Assembly (NCBI GenBank): GCA_002453275.1 | Contig: DKGN01000013.1 | Span: 2,345 to 17,473, forward strand | DNA length: 15,129 nucleotides | Direction: 5' to 3' | From: Caryophanales bacterium UBA6769 | GTDB taxonomy: Bacteria; Bacillota; Bacilli; Bacillales; UBA6769 | Shown: positions 6,675 through 13,399 of the stretch, in pieces | Position numbering within the stretch: position 1 is the first letter of the stretch | How the letters are laid out: each line of letters begins with the position of its first letter | Program-made: the position numbers and the translations under genes | Notes under the pieces: generated by a model | Databases searched by the model: none | What the model saw: the letters and a program-made list of their open reading frames with translations, nothing else | What the model was told of the DNA's origin: nothing

Positions 6675-7432
6675 TTTTTCGCGCCCCCCGTACTTTTACT
6701 GTCTGTCTGAACGTTTGGTCCGGATATAAAATACGTTTGCACAATCATGAATATGTTACCGATTACCCAGTATAATGATAGTGCAGCTGGGAAGTTTATT
6801 GCAAAAACAATGATCATAATCGGCATAATGTAAAGCATCATTTTCATTTGTGGGTTTGGTGGAGCTTGCCCCATCATAATTTTTTGCTGAGTAAACGTCG
6901 TCACCCCTGCAAGCAATGCCAAAACATAGTCCGGTGAACCGAGACTAAACCATAAAAATGTATCTGTTTTAATTTCGGCTGTTCGCATAATAGCATGATA
7001 AAAAGCAACGAGTATCGGCATTTGGACGAGAATCGGCAAACAACCTGCAAGTGGGTTTACGCCATGTTTTTGGAATAATTCCATCGTTTCTTGTTGTAAT
7101 TTTTGTTGTGTTTTTTGATCTTTTGAACTGTATTTTTCTCTAATTTTTTGAATTTCAGGTTGTAGCGCTTGCATCGCTTTTGAACTTCTTGTTTGTTGGA
7201 TCATAAGTGGTAATAAAACGAGTCGAATAATAATTGTTACGATTACAATAGCTAGTCCATAACTTCCACCTAAAAATTCTGCCATCCAAACGAGTAATAA
7301 GGATAGCGGGTAAACAAACCACTGATTCCAAAAACCTGTACTCTCTGACGTGATAGGATCATGAATTTGAGTACATCCAGATAATACGACTAAAGCTAAA
7401 ATTGCAAGCATGATGATGACTCTTTTTCTCAT
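6671..7432 (-). CDS. yidC: Membrane protein insertase YidC (SpoIIIJ), lipoprotein type
   Basis: Complete 253-residue YidC/Oxa1/Alb3 insertase. It starts MRKRVIIMLAILALVVLSGC, a lipoprotein signal peptide with the lipobox cysteine at C20, as in Bacillus SpoIIIJ. Five membrane segments follow. The conserved positively charged residue of the hydrophilic groove is R70 in IIIRLVLLP. The cytoplasmic helical hairpin (about 82-125) precedes GVNPLAGCLPILVQMPIL (124-141), and the C-terminal membrane part is followed by a short tail ending in AKK. The ATG at 7430-7432 has AAGGAGGG seven bases before it. An in-frame ATG 21 bases upstream would overlap that Shine-Dalgarno and was rejected. It inserts membrane proteins with or without Sec, and its SpoIIIJ orthologue is needed for sporulation. 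Position between yidD and jag fits spoIIIJ rather than the second paralogue yqjG. Confidence 0.97.
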   Translation of the reverse strand: MRKRVIIMLAILALVVLSGCTQIHDPITSESTGFWNQWFVYPLSLLLVWMAEFLGGSYGLAIVIVTIIIRLVLLPLMIQQTRSSKAMQALQPEIQKIREKYSSKDQKTQQKLQQETMELFQKHGVNPLAGCLPILVQMPILVAFYHAIMRTAEIKTDTFLWFSLGSPDYVLALLAGVTTFTQQKIMMGQAPPNPQMKMMLYIMPIMIIVFAINFPAALSLYWVIGNIFMIVQTYFISGPNVQTDSKSTGGAKK

Positions 7433-7458
7433 GCGTAAACCCTCCTTGAACATTCACT

Positions 7459-7689
7459 TCACTCACTTTTTTTATCTTTAATAGGGACAGGATCAAATCC
7501 ACCTTTATGAAATGGATGGCAGCGTGCAATCCGTTTCATTGCCATCCATCCTCCCCGTAGTGCACCGTAATAATGAATCGCTTCGATCCCATATTGTGAA
7601 CACGTCGGCTGGTAGCGACATGTAGGAGGAAATAATGGTGATATGTAACGTTGATAAAAGCGAATGAATCCTACTAATACGGTTTTCAC
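7459..7689 (-). CDS. yidD: Membrane protein insertion efficiency factor YidD
   Basis: Small protein of the YidD family (76 residues with this start). The family signature is IRFYQRYISPLFPPTCRYQPTCSQYGIEAI (about 9-38), with a CRYxPTCS motif. GALRGGWMAMKRIARCHPFHKGGFDPVP follows (42-69) and contains the conserved CHPF. Three family cysteines are visible (C24, C30, C57). YidD is thought to assist YidC-dependent insertion from the inner face of the membrane. Two GTG starts are possible, 7693-7695 and 7687-7689. The Shine-Dalgarno AGGTGG directly abuts the first and is six bases from the second, so I prefer 7689, which gives MKTVLVGFIRFY. The gene begins 12 bases after the rnpA stop. Confidence 0.93.
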   Translation of the reverse strand: MKTVLVGFIRFYQRYISPLFPPTCRYQPTCSQYGIEAIHYYGALRGGWMAMKRIARCHPFHKGGFDPVPIKDKKSE

Positions 7690-7701
7690 TTTCACCCACC
7701 T

Positions 7702-8112
7702 CTAAGTCCGTTCCCGATTATTGAATTTGCGAACGACGTTCCCTTTATTGTGCTTCTTTATATGACCGTATGTCCGCGGTAAAATTTTTGCAAGCTTTAA
7801 AATATGAATAATGCTTGATTTCACTTCATGAAAATTCATCGATGAAGTTGGCTTCCTAGCAATAATAACAAAATCATAGTGATTAGGTAAGTCCTCTATC
7901 AAAGATTGAAACGTTTCACGAATAAGCCGTTTCACTTTATTTCGCACTACCGCATTGCCAATTTGTTTACTTACTGATAAACCAATGCGAAAGTTTGGCT
8001 GCGCTGGTTTATTTAATATGTAAATAACAAACTGACGATTTGCTGTCGACTTTCCATTTTTAAAAACGAGCTGGTATTCACTATTTTTTTTGATTCGGTA
8101 AGTTTTCTTCAT
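7702..8112 (-). CDS. rnpA: Ribonuclease P protein component RnpA
   Basis: Protein subunit of RNase P, which assists the catalytic RNA in removing 5' leaders from pre-tRNA. The protein is small and basic. It opens KKTYRIKKNSEYQLVFKNG (2-20), continues with RIGLSVSKQIGNAVVRNKVKRLIRE (42-66), which includes the RNR-type RNA-binding motif (RNKVKRLIRE, 57-66), and then DFVIIARKP (80-88). At 136 residues it is longer than the ~116-119 residues usual in Bacillus. The extra ~20 residues at the C-terminus (from about L111) are polar and basic and have no motif I recognise. The ATG at 8110-8112 has only a weak GTGGTG Shine-Dalgarno nine bases away. rpmH and a hairpin terminator lie directly upstream, so expression should depend on read-through from rpmH. 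Confidence 0.95.
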   Translation of the reverse strand: MKKTYRIKKNSEYQLVFKNGKSTANRQFVIYILNKPAQPNFRIGLSVSKQIGNAVVRNKVKRLIRETFQSLIEDLPNHYDFVIIARKPTSSMNFHEVKSSIIHILKLAKILPRTYGHIKKHNKGNVVRKFNNRERT

Positions 8113-8141
8113 TTTTTACACCACATCTATACAAAAAGTAG

Positions 8142-8169
8142 AAAAAAGACCACTGACGCTTCAGTGGCC
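8142..8169 (-). terminator. Intrinsic terminator/attenuator between rpmH and rnpA
   Basis: On the minus strand the sequence directly after the rpmH stop forms a 9-bp stem, GGCCACTGA with TCAGTGGTC (one G-T pair), closed by an AGCG loop. It is followed by six T residues. It sits inside the operon with no visible promoter between it and rnpA, so it probably acts as a partial terminator that makes L34 mRNA more abundant than the downstream genes. Confidence 0.85.
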
Positions 8170-8307
8170 TTATGCTGATAATACTTTTCTTCCTTTACGA
8201 CGGCGACGAGCCAAAACTTTACGTCCATTCTTTGTACTCATACGCGCACGGAAGCCATGCACTTTTTTACGTTTACGATTATTTGGTTGAAACGTTGGTT
8301 TTTTCAA
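8170..8307 (-). CDS. rpmH: 50S ribosomal protein L34 (bL34)
   Basis: This 45-residue, very basic ribosomal protein starts MKKPTFQPNNRKRKKVHGF and ends RRRRKGRKVLSA, which is diagnostic of bL34 over its whole length. bL34 is part of the large ribosomal subunit. The start is a TTG at 8305-8307 with a strong GAGGAGGTG Shine-Dalgarno six bases upstream. The length is one residue more than the 44 of B. subtilis L34. It is the first gene of the rpmH-rnpA-yidD-yidC-jag operon, transcribed away from the origin from a near-consensus promoter at 8386-8415. The stop codon is directly followed by a terminator-like hairpin. Confidence 0.97.
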   Translation of the reverse strand: MKKPTFQPNNRKRKKVHGFRARMSTKNGRKVLARRRRKGRKVLSA

Positions 8308-8385
8308 TTCGTACACCTCCTCGAGGTCGTCCTTCATTATTCTATATCAAACAAAATTTGTTTAACATCGTGGACAGTCTTGCTA

Positions 8386-8415
8386 ATTATATGTAACAAG
8401 TGACTAACGTGTCAA
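8386..8415 (-). promoter_or_regulatory. Sigma-A promoter of the rpmH operon
   Basis: On the minus strand a perfect TTGACA (8410-8415) and a perfect TATAAT (8386-8391) are separated by 18 bp. An AT-rich stretch (8417-8452) lies upstream of the -35 and could serve as an UP element. The promoter is about 80 bp before the rpmH start codon. It borders the origin, and a DnaA box (8461-8469) lies about 46 bp upstream of the -35. Confidence 0.9.
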
Positions 8416-8460
8416 GATCGTTAAAATATAAAAAAATAAAAATTTACGACAATCTTCCCT

Positions 8461-8724
8461 TGTGGACAACTTTTTCCGACACAATCAGAGTTATCCTTTG
8501 AGTTATCGACAAAATATTCACAAAGACAAAAGGTGTTGAAATTGATTTGCACAGCCTCTTAATCTTGTGGATAAGTAAAAAATGTTCATTGCAATACTAT
8601 ATTATATTTGATATTCTATTAATACTTCACTCTCTGGATAACGATATCCACATTTTCACTTATTCACAGGTTGTGCATAACTTTGTGGACAATCAAATAT
8701 CATTCTGTATAAACGTTATCCACA
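8461..8724. other. oriC: oriC, upstream DnaA-box cluster (rpmH-dnaA intergenic region)
   Basis: This is the first half of a bipartite Bacillus-type origin. Boxes matching TTATNCACA fully: 8566-8574 (minus), 8660-8668 (plus), 8672-8680 (minus, TTATGCACA) and 8716-8724 (plus). Boxes with one mismatch: 8461-8469 (minus), 8503-8511 (plus), 8514-8522 (plus), 8633-8641 (minus), 8644-8652 (plus) and 8684-8692 (minus). Several pairs are closely spaced and face each other, for example 8633-8652 and 8660-8680. An AT-rich stretch lies at 8581-8630. The rest of the gap (8308-8460 and 8725-8849) holds the rpmH promoter and the dnaA leader. Function as origin is inferred from the box density and from its position beside dnaA. 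Confidence 0.92.
8686..8713 (+). promoter_or_regulatory. Candidate dnaA promoter embedded in DnaA boxes
   Basis: TGGACA (8686-8691, five of six) and TATAAA (8708-8713, five of six) are 16 bp apart. The -35 lies within the DnaA box at 8684-8692, and another perfect box begins at 8716, just after the -10. This arrangement would give DnaA autorepression, as is known for dnaA in B. subtilis. A weaker alternative is TTGCAA (8589-8594) and TATTCT (8612-8617) with 17-bp spacing. Confidence 0.5.
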
Positions 8725-8768
8725 CCTTTAAAATTTCGTGGACAATACATATGAATACAAGTCGATAT

Positions 8769-8809
8769 AGCCAGGTTAAATAGGGATAGATTTATCCTCC
8801 TGGCTTTTC
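8769..8809 (+). terminator. Hairpin with T-run in the dnaA leader
   Basis: AGCCAGG (8769-8775) pairs with CCTGGCT (8799-8805). A second stem, GGATA (8784-8788) with TATCC (8793-8797), sits inside on an asymmetric loop. TTTTC follows the hairpin on the plus strand. It lies 40 bp before the dnaA start and downstream of both promoter candidates, so it could be a leader attenuator. Alternatively it could isolate dnaA from read-through. The T-run is short, so termination is uncertain. Confidence 0.5.
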
Positions 8810-8849
8810 TATTTCTCTGTTTACTTTTGCATAAAGGGGGGATAAATCT

Positions 8850-10202
8850 GTGGAAAATATTTCAGATTTATGGAGTAAAACGCTTGAAGAAGTAGAAAAA
8901 AAAGTAAGCAAACCAAGCTTTGAAACTTGGCTAAAATCTACGAAAGCACATTCACTAGAAGACGATTTGCTGATCGTCACTGCACCGAATGAATTTGCCC
9001 GAGATTGGCTTGAAAATCGTTATGCCATCATTATTTCTGAAATTATTCATCATCTTACTGGAAGCACATTACAAATCCGATTCATTACCCCTCAGCATGA
9101 GGACAAAGATATCGAGATTGTCGAAAAACCGAAAAATATGCCAATGATAAATGAGCAAGAAGAAAAAGCACCAAAAACAGTATTAAATACAAAATATACA
9201 TTTGATACGTTCGTTATCGGTAATGGAAATCGTTTTGCCCATGCAGCATCCCTTGCCGTTGCTGAAGCTCCAGCAAAAGCATACAATCCCCTCTTCATTT
9301 ATGGAGGAGTCGGACTTGGGAAAACCCACCTGATGCAAGCGATTGGTCACTATGTGTTAGAGCATAATCCGACAGCAAATGTCGTCTATCTTTCTTCAGA
9401 GAAGTTTACAAATGAATTCATTAATTCAATCCGTGATAATGAAACGGTTGATTTTCGTAATAAATATCGAAATGTAGACATCTTACTCATTGATGATATT
9501 CAATTTCTGGCGGGAAAAGAACAGACACAAGAAGAATTCTTCCATACGTTTAATACGCTGCATGAAAGTTCTAAACAAATTGTCATTTCAAGTGATCGTC
9601 CACCAAAAGAAATTCCAACGTTAGAGGATCGACTACGCTCTCGTTTTGAATGGGGTCTCATCACGGACATTACACCGCCTGATCTAGAAACACGGATTGC
9701 GATTCTAAGAAAAAAGGCAAAAGCTGAAAGGCTTGATATTCCTAATGAAGTTATGATTTATATTGCAAATCAAATCGATACGAATATTCGAGAGCTTGAA
9801 GGGGCTCTTATCCGAGTTGTCGCGTTCTCTTCCTTAATTAATAAAGATATGGATGCAGAGCTTGCAGCGGAAGCACTAAAGGATATCATTCCTTCTTCAC
9901 GACCAAAAATCATTACAATACAAGCAATCCAACAAATTATAAGTGAGAAATATGACATAAAAATGGAAGATTTTTCAGCAAAACGAAGAACGAAATCAAT
10001 TGCGTATCCGCGTCAAATTGCGATGTACTTATCTCGTGAATTAACTGATCTATCCTTGCCGAAAATTGGTGAAGAATTTGGTGGACGTGATCATACGACT
10101 GTTATTCATGCGCATGATAAAATTTCAAATCTACTGAAAACAGACTCACAATTAAAACAAAATGTAGATGATGTAATTGAGGAATTAAAATCAAATATGT
10201 AA
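8850..10202 (+). CDS. dnaA: Chromosomal replication initiator protein DnaA
   Basis: Complete 450-residue AAA+ initiator. Domain I (about 1-80) opens with DLWSKTLEEVEKKVSKPSFETWL, the DnaB/DnaD/SirA-interacting fold. A short acidic linker follows (about 82-112). Domain III has Walker A GGVGLGKTH (152-160), Walker B LLIDDIQFL (212-220) and the arginine-finger region RLRSRFEWGL (261-270). Domain IV carries the DnaA signature GGRDHTTVIHA (411-421) that reads DnaA boxes. The start is a GTG at 8850-8852 with AAAGGGGGG eight bases before it. A DnaA-box-like sequence, TTTTCCACA on the minus strand (8849-8857), overlaps the start codon. dnaA lies between the two halves of the origin, and box-laden promoter DNA upstream suggests autoregulation. 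Confidence 0.99.
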   Translation: MENISDLWSKTLEEVEKKVSKPSFETWLKSTKAHSLEDDLLIVTAPNEFARDWLENRYAIIISEIIHHLTGSTLQIRFITPQHEDKDIEIVEKPKNMPMINEQEEKAPKTVLNTKYTFDTFVIGNGNRFAHAASLAVAEAPAKAYNPLFIYGGVGLGKTHLMQAIGHYVLEHNPTANVVYLSSEKFTNEFINSIRDNETVDFRNKYRNVDILLIDDIQFLAGKEQTQEEFFHTFNTLHESSKQIVISSDRPPKEIPTLEDRLRSRFEWGLITDITPPDLETRIAILRKKAKAERLDIPNEVMIYIANQIDTNIRELEGALIRVVAFSSLINKDMDAELAAEALKDIIPSSRPKIITIQAIQQIISEKYDIKMEDFSAKRRTKSIAYPRQIAMYLSRELTDLSLPKIGEEFGGRDHTTVIHAHDKISNLLKTDSQLKQNVDDVIEELKSNM

Positions 10203-10396
10203 ATATTCACATGTGGATGGCTGAGTATAACTTCTTCTGAAATAGTACACATATACACATGTTATGCACACGTCTCTTTCGTAAGGCTTTTCAGCTTTCG
10301 AACGTTTTCCACATATTCACGTGCTTTACTACTATTATTACTACTTTTTTAAAAATAATATATAACTAATAAAGTGTTTTTCGTAGGAGGGTTTAT
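10203..10396. other. oriC: oriC, downstream part: DnaA boxes, DnaA-trios and unwinding region (dnaA-dnaN)
   Basis: This is the second half of the origin. Boxes: ATATTCACA at 10203-10211 (one mismatch), TTATGCACA at 10262-10270 (full match), TTTTCCACA at 10305-10313 (one mismatch) and ATATTCACG at 10313-10321 (two mismatches, abutting the previous box). Directly after them comes TTA-CTA-CTA-TTA-TTA-CTA at 10326-10343. On the complementary strand this reads as 3'-(G/A)AT-5' repeats, the DnaA-trio motif of the B. subtilis basal unwinding system. An AT-only stretch follows (about 10345-10369). The order boxes, trios, AT-rich DNA matches the known B. subtilis unwinding site, so this is the likely place of strand opening. 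dnaN and its AGGAGGG Shine-Dalgarno follow; I see no confident dnaN promoter. Confidence 0.88.
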
Positions 10397-11539
10397 ATGC
10401 AACTCATAATCGATCGCCAACAACTTATTCTTGGTGTTCAAGATGTTTTGAAAGCAATATCTGCTCGAACGACGATTCCGATTTTAACAGGAATAAAAAT
10501 TGAAGCGAATGATAAAGGAGTTTTCTTAACTGGAAGTGACTCTGACATTTCGATTGAGCGATTTATTCCAATAGAAGAAGATGATAAACAATATATAGAA
10601 TTGAAACAACAAGGAAGCATCGTTTTACAAGCACGATTCTTTTCAGAAATTATTCGTAAGCTTCCATCTGACACAGTTGAAATTTATGTTGATGATCGAT
10701 TGTTAACAAAGATTAAATCCGGAAATTCTGAATTTAGCTTAAATGGACTTGACCCAGAAGAATATCCTAAACTTCCAAAAATTGAGCAAGAACGTTCTTT
10801 TCAAATGGAAGCACATTTATTAAAACATATTATTCGACAAACCATTTTTGCAGTTTCGACATCTGAAACTAGACCAGTTTTAACTGGGGTGAATTGGTCT
10901 TGTGAAAATCAAAAGCTTCAATGTGTCGCAACTGATAGCCATCGTCTCGCTTTACGACACATTACGATTGAAAATGGTTCAGAGGATTTATCTTTTTCAA
11001 ATGTTATCATTCCAGGAAAAAGCTTAAGTGAACTTGCAAAAATACTCGATGATAATACAGATTTAATTCAAATTGTCGTTACTGATAATCTTGTATTATT
11101 TAAAGCAAAGCATATTTTATTTTATTCGCGTTTGCTTGATGGCAATTATCCAGATGTATCGAAGCTTATTCCAACAGAAAATAAAACAAGTATCGTATTG
11201 GATACAAAACTACTCTTGCAAGCAATTGAACGAGCATCCCTACTTGCTCGAGAAGGCAGCAATAATGTCGTAAAGCTTGAAAATGTAGAAAGTGACGATT
11301 TGGAAATCTCCTCAAATTCACCTGAAATCGGAAAAGTACTCGAGCAAATTAAAGCAGAATCGTATGAAGGTGAAGAATTAAGCATTTCATTTAGTGCAAA
11401 ATATATGATTGATGCTCTTCGAACGATCGACTCTACTACGATAATTATTGATTTTACTGGTGCTATGCGTCCGTTTTTAATCCGACCTACGGAGGATAAT
11501 TCATTGCTTCAGCTTATATTACCTGTACGAACGTATTAA
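10397..11539 (+). CDS. dnaN: DNA polymerase III beta subunit (sliding clamp) DnaN
   Basis: Complete 380-residue clamp; the usual Bacillus length is about 378. Three repeated clamp domains are expected. Family landmarks are RTTIPILTGIKIEA (25-38), GSDSDISIERF (47-57), SIVLQARFFSEI (74-85), VSTSETRPVLTGVNW (153-167), ATDSHRLALRH (178-188) and the C-terminal TGAMRPFLIRP followed by LQLILPVRTY, the part that lines the partner-binding pocket. DnaN encircles DNA and tethers polymerase, ligase and mismatch-repair proteins; in Bacillus it also recruits YabA. The ATG at 10397 has AGGAGGG five bases before it. The gene follows dnaA after the downstream origin segment, and a strong terminator follows it. 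Confidence 0.98.
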   Translation: MQLIIDRQQLILGVQDVLKAISARTTIPILTGIKIEANDKGVFLTGSDSDISIERFIPIEEDDKQYIELKQQGSIVLQARFFSEIIRKLPSDTVEIYVDDRLLTKIKSGNSEFSLNGLDPEEYPKLPKIEQERSFQMEAHLLKHIIRQTIFAVSTSETRPVLTGVNWSCENQKLQCVATDSHRLALRHITIENGSEDLSFSNVIIPGKSLSELAKILDDNTDLIQIVVTDNLVLFKAKHILFYSRLLDGNYPDVSKLIPTENKTSIVLDTKLLLQAIERASLLAREGSNNVVKLENVESDDLEISSNSPEIGKVLEQIKAESYEGEELSISFSAKYMIDALRTIDSTTIIIDFTGAMRPFLIRPTEDNSLLQLILPVRTY

Positions 11540-11565
11540 AAATCTTTTCTAGTTATATAAATAAC

Positions 11566-11603
11566 AAAAAGCTATTGGTCACTTCAGAAGCCAATAGCTT
11601 TTT
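11566..11603 (+). terminator. Strong intrinsic terminator after dnaN
   Basis: AAAAAGCTATTGG (11566-11578) pairs with CCAATAGCTTTTT (11591-11603), a 13-bp perfect stem around a 12-base loop that ends in T residues. The A-run on the left arm means it can also work on the minus strand. It separates dnaA-dnaN from the yaaA-recF-remB-gyrB genes. Confidence 0.92.
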
Positions 11604-11677
11604 CCATTAATTGATGTTTAACTTCACACTGTAGCTTGAAGTTACGAAAACAACGATTCTCTTCAATTTGATAGTTA

Positions 11678-11686
11678 TGGTAAAAT
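11678..11686 (+). promoter_or_regulatory. Candidate extended -10 promoter for yaaA-recF-remB-gyrB
   Basis: TGGTAAAAT at 11678-11686 is an extended -10 element (TGnTAAAAT, one mismatch to TATAAT). No good -35 lies at the normal distance. Its position between the dnaN terminator and yaaA makes a promoter likely here. The leader to the yaaA start would be only about 15 bases. Confidence 0.5.
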
Positions 11687-11709
11687 AGACAGTTAAGGAA
11701 GTGAATTCA

Positions 11710-11925
11710 TTGGCAAAAGAAGTAAGCATCCATACTGAATTTATAACACTTGGACAAATGCTTAAACAAACAGATGTCATCCAGTCTGGTGGAATGGCAA
11801 AATGGTTTTTACAAGAACATATCGTGATGGTTAACGGTGAAGAAGAAATGCGAAGAGGTCGAAAATTATACGTTGGCGATCAAATCTCGATTGATGGATT
11901 CGGCGATTTCACAGTTACATCCTGA
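11710..11925 (+). CDS. yaaA: S4-domain protein YaaA/RlbA (ribosome large-subunit assembly)
   Basis: Small RNA-binding protein of 71 residues made of a single S4-like domain. The translation MAKEVSIHTEFITLGQMLK, then VIQSGGMAKWFLQEH (23-37), VMVNGEEEMRRGRKLYVGD (39-57) and a C-terminal IDGFGDFTV matches B. subtilis YaaA (RlbA) along its length as I recall it. S4 domains bind structured RNA; RlbA is reported to act in 50S assembly. The TTG at 11710-11712 has AAGGAAGTG six bases upstream and gives the family N-terminus. An in-frame GTG at 11701 is part of that Shine-Dalgarno and was rejected. It begins the yaaA-recF-remB-gyrB series, with recF 14 bp downstream. Confidence 0.93.
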   Translation: MAKEVSIHTEFITLGQMLKQTDVIQSGGMAKWFLQEHIVMVNGEEEMRRGRKLYVGDQISIDGFGDFTVTS

Positions 11926-11939
11926 TTGGAGGCCCAACG

Positions 11940-13061
11940 TTGCATTTACAATCAATTTTATTAACAAACTATCGGAATTATGAACAAGCGGATGTAACAT
12001 TTGATCGTAATGTTAATTTACTTCTAGGTGAAAATGCCCAAGGAAAAACGAACATGATGGAAGCGATCTATACGTTGGCTATGACGAAGGGGCATCGGAC
12101 ATTAAAAGATAAAGAGCTCATTCGTTGGAATGAAAAATATGCTAGAATAGAAGGTACAGTTGAAAAAAAGAGCGGAATCGTAACATTAGAAATTGTTATT
12201 TCTGAATATGGAAAAAAAGCAAAGCTAAATTCATTAGAGCAACGAAAACTGAGTGATTATGTCGGTGCATTAAATATTGTCATGTTTGCACCAGAAGATT
12301 TAAACATCGTAAAAGGGAATCCTGGTGTTCGCCGTCGATTTCTTGATATGGAGATTGGGCAAATTCAACCCGTTTATATTTATTATTTAGGTCAATATCA
12401 AAAATTACTTCAACAACGAAATGCTTTATTAAAAAATTTACAAAGAAAGAGAACTGAAGAGTTGCTAACAATGTTAGATATATTAACTGAAAATTTAACA
12501 GATTTAGCAGCTGAAGTCTTAGAAAGAAGACTTACTTTTATTCAAAAGCTTCAAACTTACGCTCAATCCATTCACCATCAAATTAGTCACGGTGAGGAAA
12601 CACTTCAATTGAGCTATCTCCCCTCCATAGACGTATCAGAACAGGCAACATTGTCGAAAATAATAGAAGCATATGAAACTAAATTTGCTAAAATAAAAGA
12701 TAGAGAGATCGATCGAGGGGTTACATTAATTGGACCACATCGTGATGATGTTCTATTTTATGTAAACGAAAAAGATGTCCAAACGTACGGTTCACAAGGA
12801 CAACAGCGTACAACAGCATTAGCTGTTAAACTTGCAGAAATTGAATTAATTAAAGAAGAAGTTGGAGAATATCCACTCTTATTACTTGATGATGTATTGT
12901 CTGAGCTTGATGATAATCGTCAATCACATTTATTAAATACAATTCAAGGAAAAGTCCAAACATTTGTAACGACGACAAGTGTTGATGGAATTCATCATGA
13001 AACACTCGAAAAAGCGACACGCTACCAAGTATCAAAAGGTGAAATTTTTAAAATAGATTGA
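11940..13061 (+). CDS. recF: DNA replication and repair protein RecF
   Basis: Complete 373-residue SMC-like ATPase. Walker A is GENAQGKTN (30-38), the ABC signature is SQGQQRT (285-291) and Walker B is LLLLDDVLSELD (313-324). The N-terminus HLQSILLTNYRNYEQ (2-16) is the family opening. The middle (about 150-255) is helical and contains RRRFLDMEIGQ (131-141). RecF works with RecO and RecR to load RecA at single-strand gaps and stalled forks. The start is a TTG at 11940-11942 with GGAGG seven bases before it. It follows yaaA by 14 bp and precedes remB by 11 bp, so it belongs to one transcription unit with them. Confidence 0.98.
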   Translation: MHLQSILLTNYRNYEQADVTFDRNVNLLLGENAQGKTNMMEAIYTLAMTKGHRTLKDKELIRWNEKYARIEGTVEKKSGIVTLEIVISEYGKKAKLNSLEQRKLSDYVGALNIVMFAPEDLNIVKGNPGVRRRFLDMEIGQIQPVYIYYLGQYQKLLQQRNALLKNLQRKRTEELLTMLDILTENLTDLAAEVLERRLTFIQKLQTYAQSIHHQISHGEETLQLSYLPSIDVSEQATLSKIIEAYETKFAKIKDREIDRGVTLIGPHRDDVLFYVNEKDVQTYGSQGQQRTTALAVKLAEIELIKEEVGEYPLLLLDDVLSELDDNRQSHLLNTIQGKVQTFVTTTSVDGIHHETLEKATRYQVSKGEIFKID

Positions 13062-13072
13062 GGTGAAACGCA

Positions 13073-13348
13073 TTGTACATCCATTTAGGTGAAGATGTCG
13101 TCATCCGTTCTAGCGATATCGTCGCTATCCTTGAATGGTATGATGAATTAAATGAATATATTGAGCGATATCGGGCTGAGGAAAGACTGTTTGATATTAG
13201 TGATAATATGACAAAGTCAATTATTGTTACGACAAAGGCACTTTATTTGTCTCCGTTATCGTCGTTAACGATTAAACGAAGGACTTTAGATAAAAGAGCG
13301 AATCATTTACTCTATTCCGATACATTTGACGGTTTTTATGATGAGTAA
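13073..13348 (+). CDS. remB: Extracellular matrix regulator RemB (YaaB, DUF370 family)
   Basis: This 91-residue protein starts MYIHLGEDVVIRSSDIVAIL, and its centre has KSIIVTTKALYLSPLSSLTIKRR (43-65), both typical of the RemA/RemB (DUF370) family. B. subtilis RemB (YaaB) has about 80 residues and sits in the same place between recF and gyrB. It promotes biofilm matrix gene expression; its paralogue RemA is a DNA-binding activator. This copy has about ten more residues, mainly in the central acidic part and at the C-terminus (SDTFDGFYDE). The start is a TTG at 13073-13075 with GAGGTGAAACGCA before it. I base the RemB name on sequence start, SPLSS motif and position. Confidence 0.9.
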   Translation: MYIHLGEDVVIRSSDIVAILEWYDELNEYIERYRAEERLFDISDNMTKSIIVTTKALYLSPLSSLTIKRRTLDKRANHLLYSDTFDGFYDE

Positions 13349-13350
13349 AT

Positions 13351-13370
13351 CGTACTTGCTTTTTAGTACG
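13351..13370. repeat. Short inverted repeat between remB and gyrB
   Basis: CGTACT (13351-13356) and AGTACG (13365-13370) flank an eight-base loop, TGCTTTTT. No T-run follows on the plus strand, so it is not a standard terminator. It lies two bases after the remB stop and 29 bases before the gyrB start. It may be a weak RNA hairpin or chance. Confidence 0.4.
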
Positions 13371-13399
13371 CATTAAACGAGAAATGTAGGTGTTGAAAA

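Noticed and set aside
8491..8499. TTATCCTTT as a DnaA box
   Set aside because: Three mismatches in the CACA end, which is the part most important for DnaA recognition. CGTGGACAA at 8737-8745 (two mismatches) was also left out.
8172..8783. Open frames on the plus strand at 8172-8396 and 8547-8783
   Set aside because: The first is antisense to rpmH and its promoter, the second lies over the DnaA boxes. Neither has a ribosome binding site or protein-like composition.
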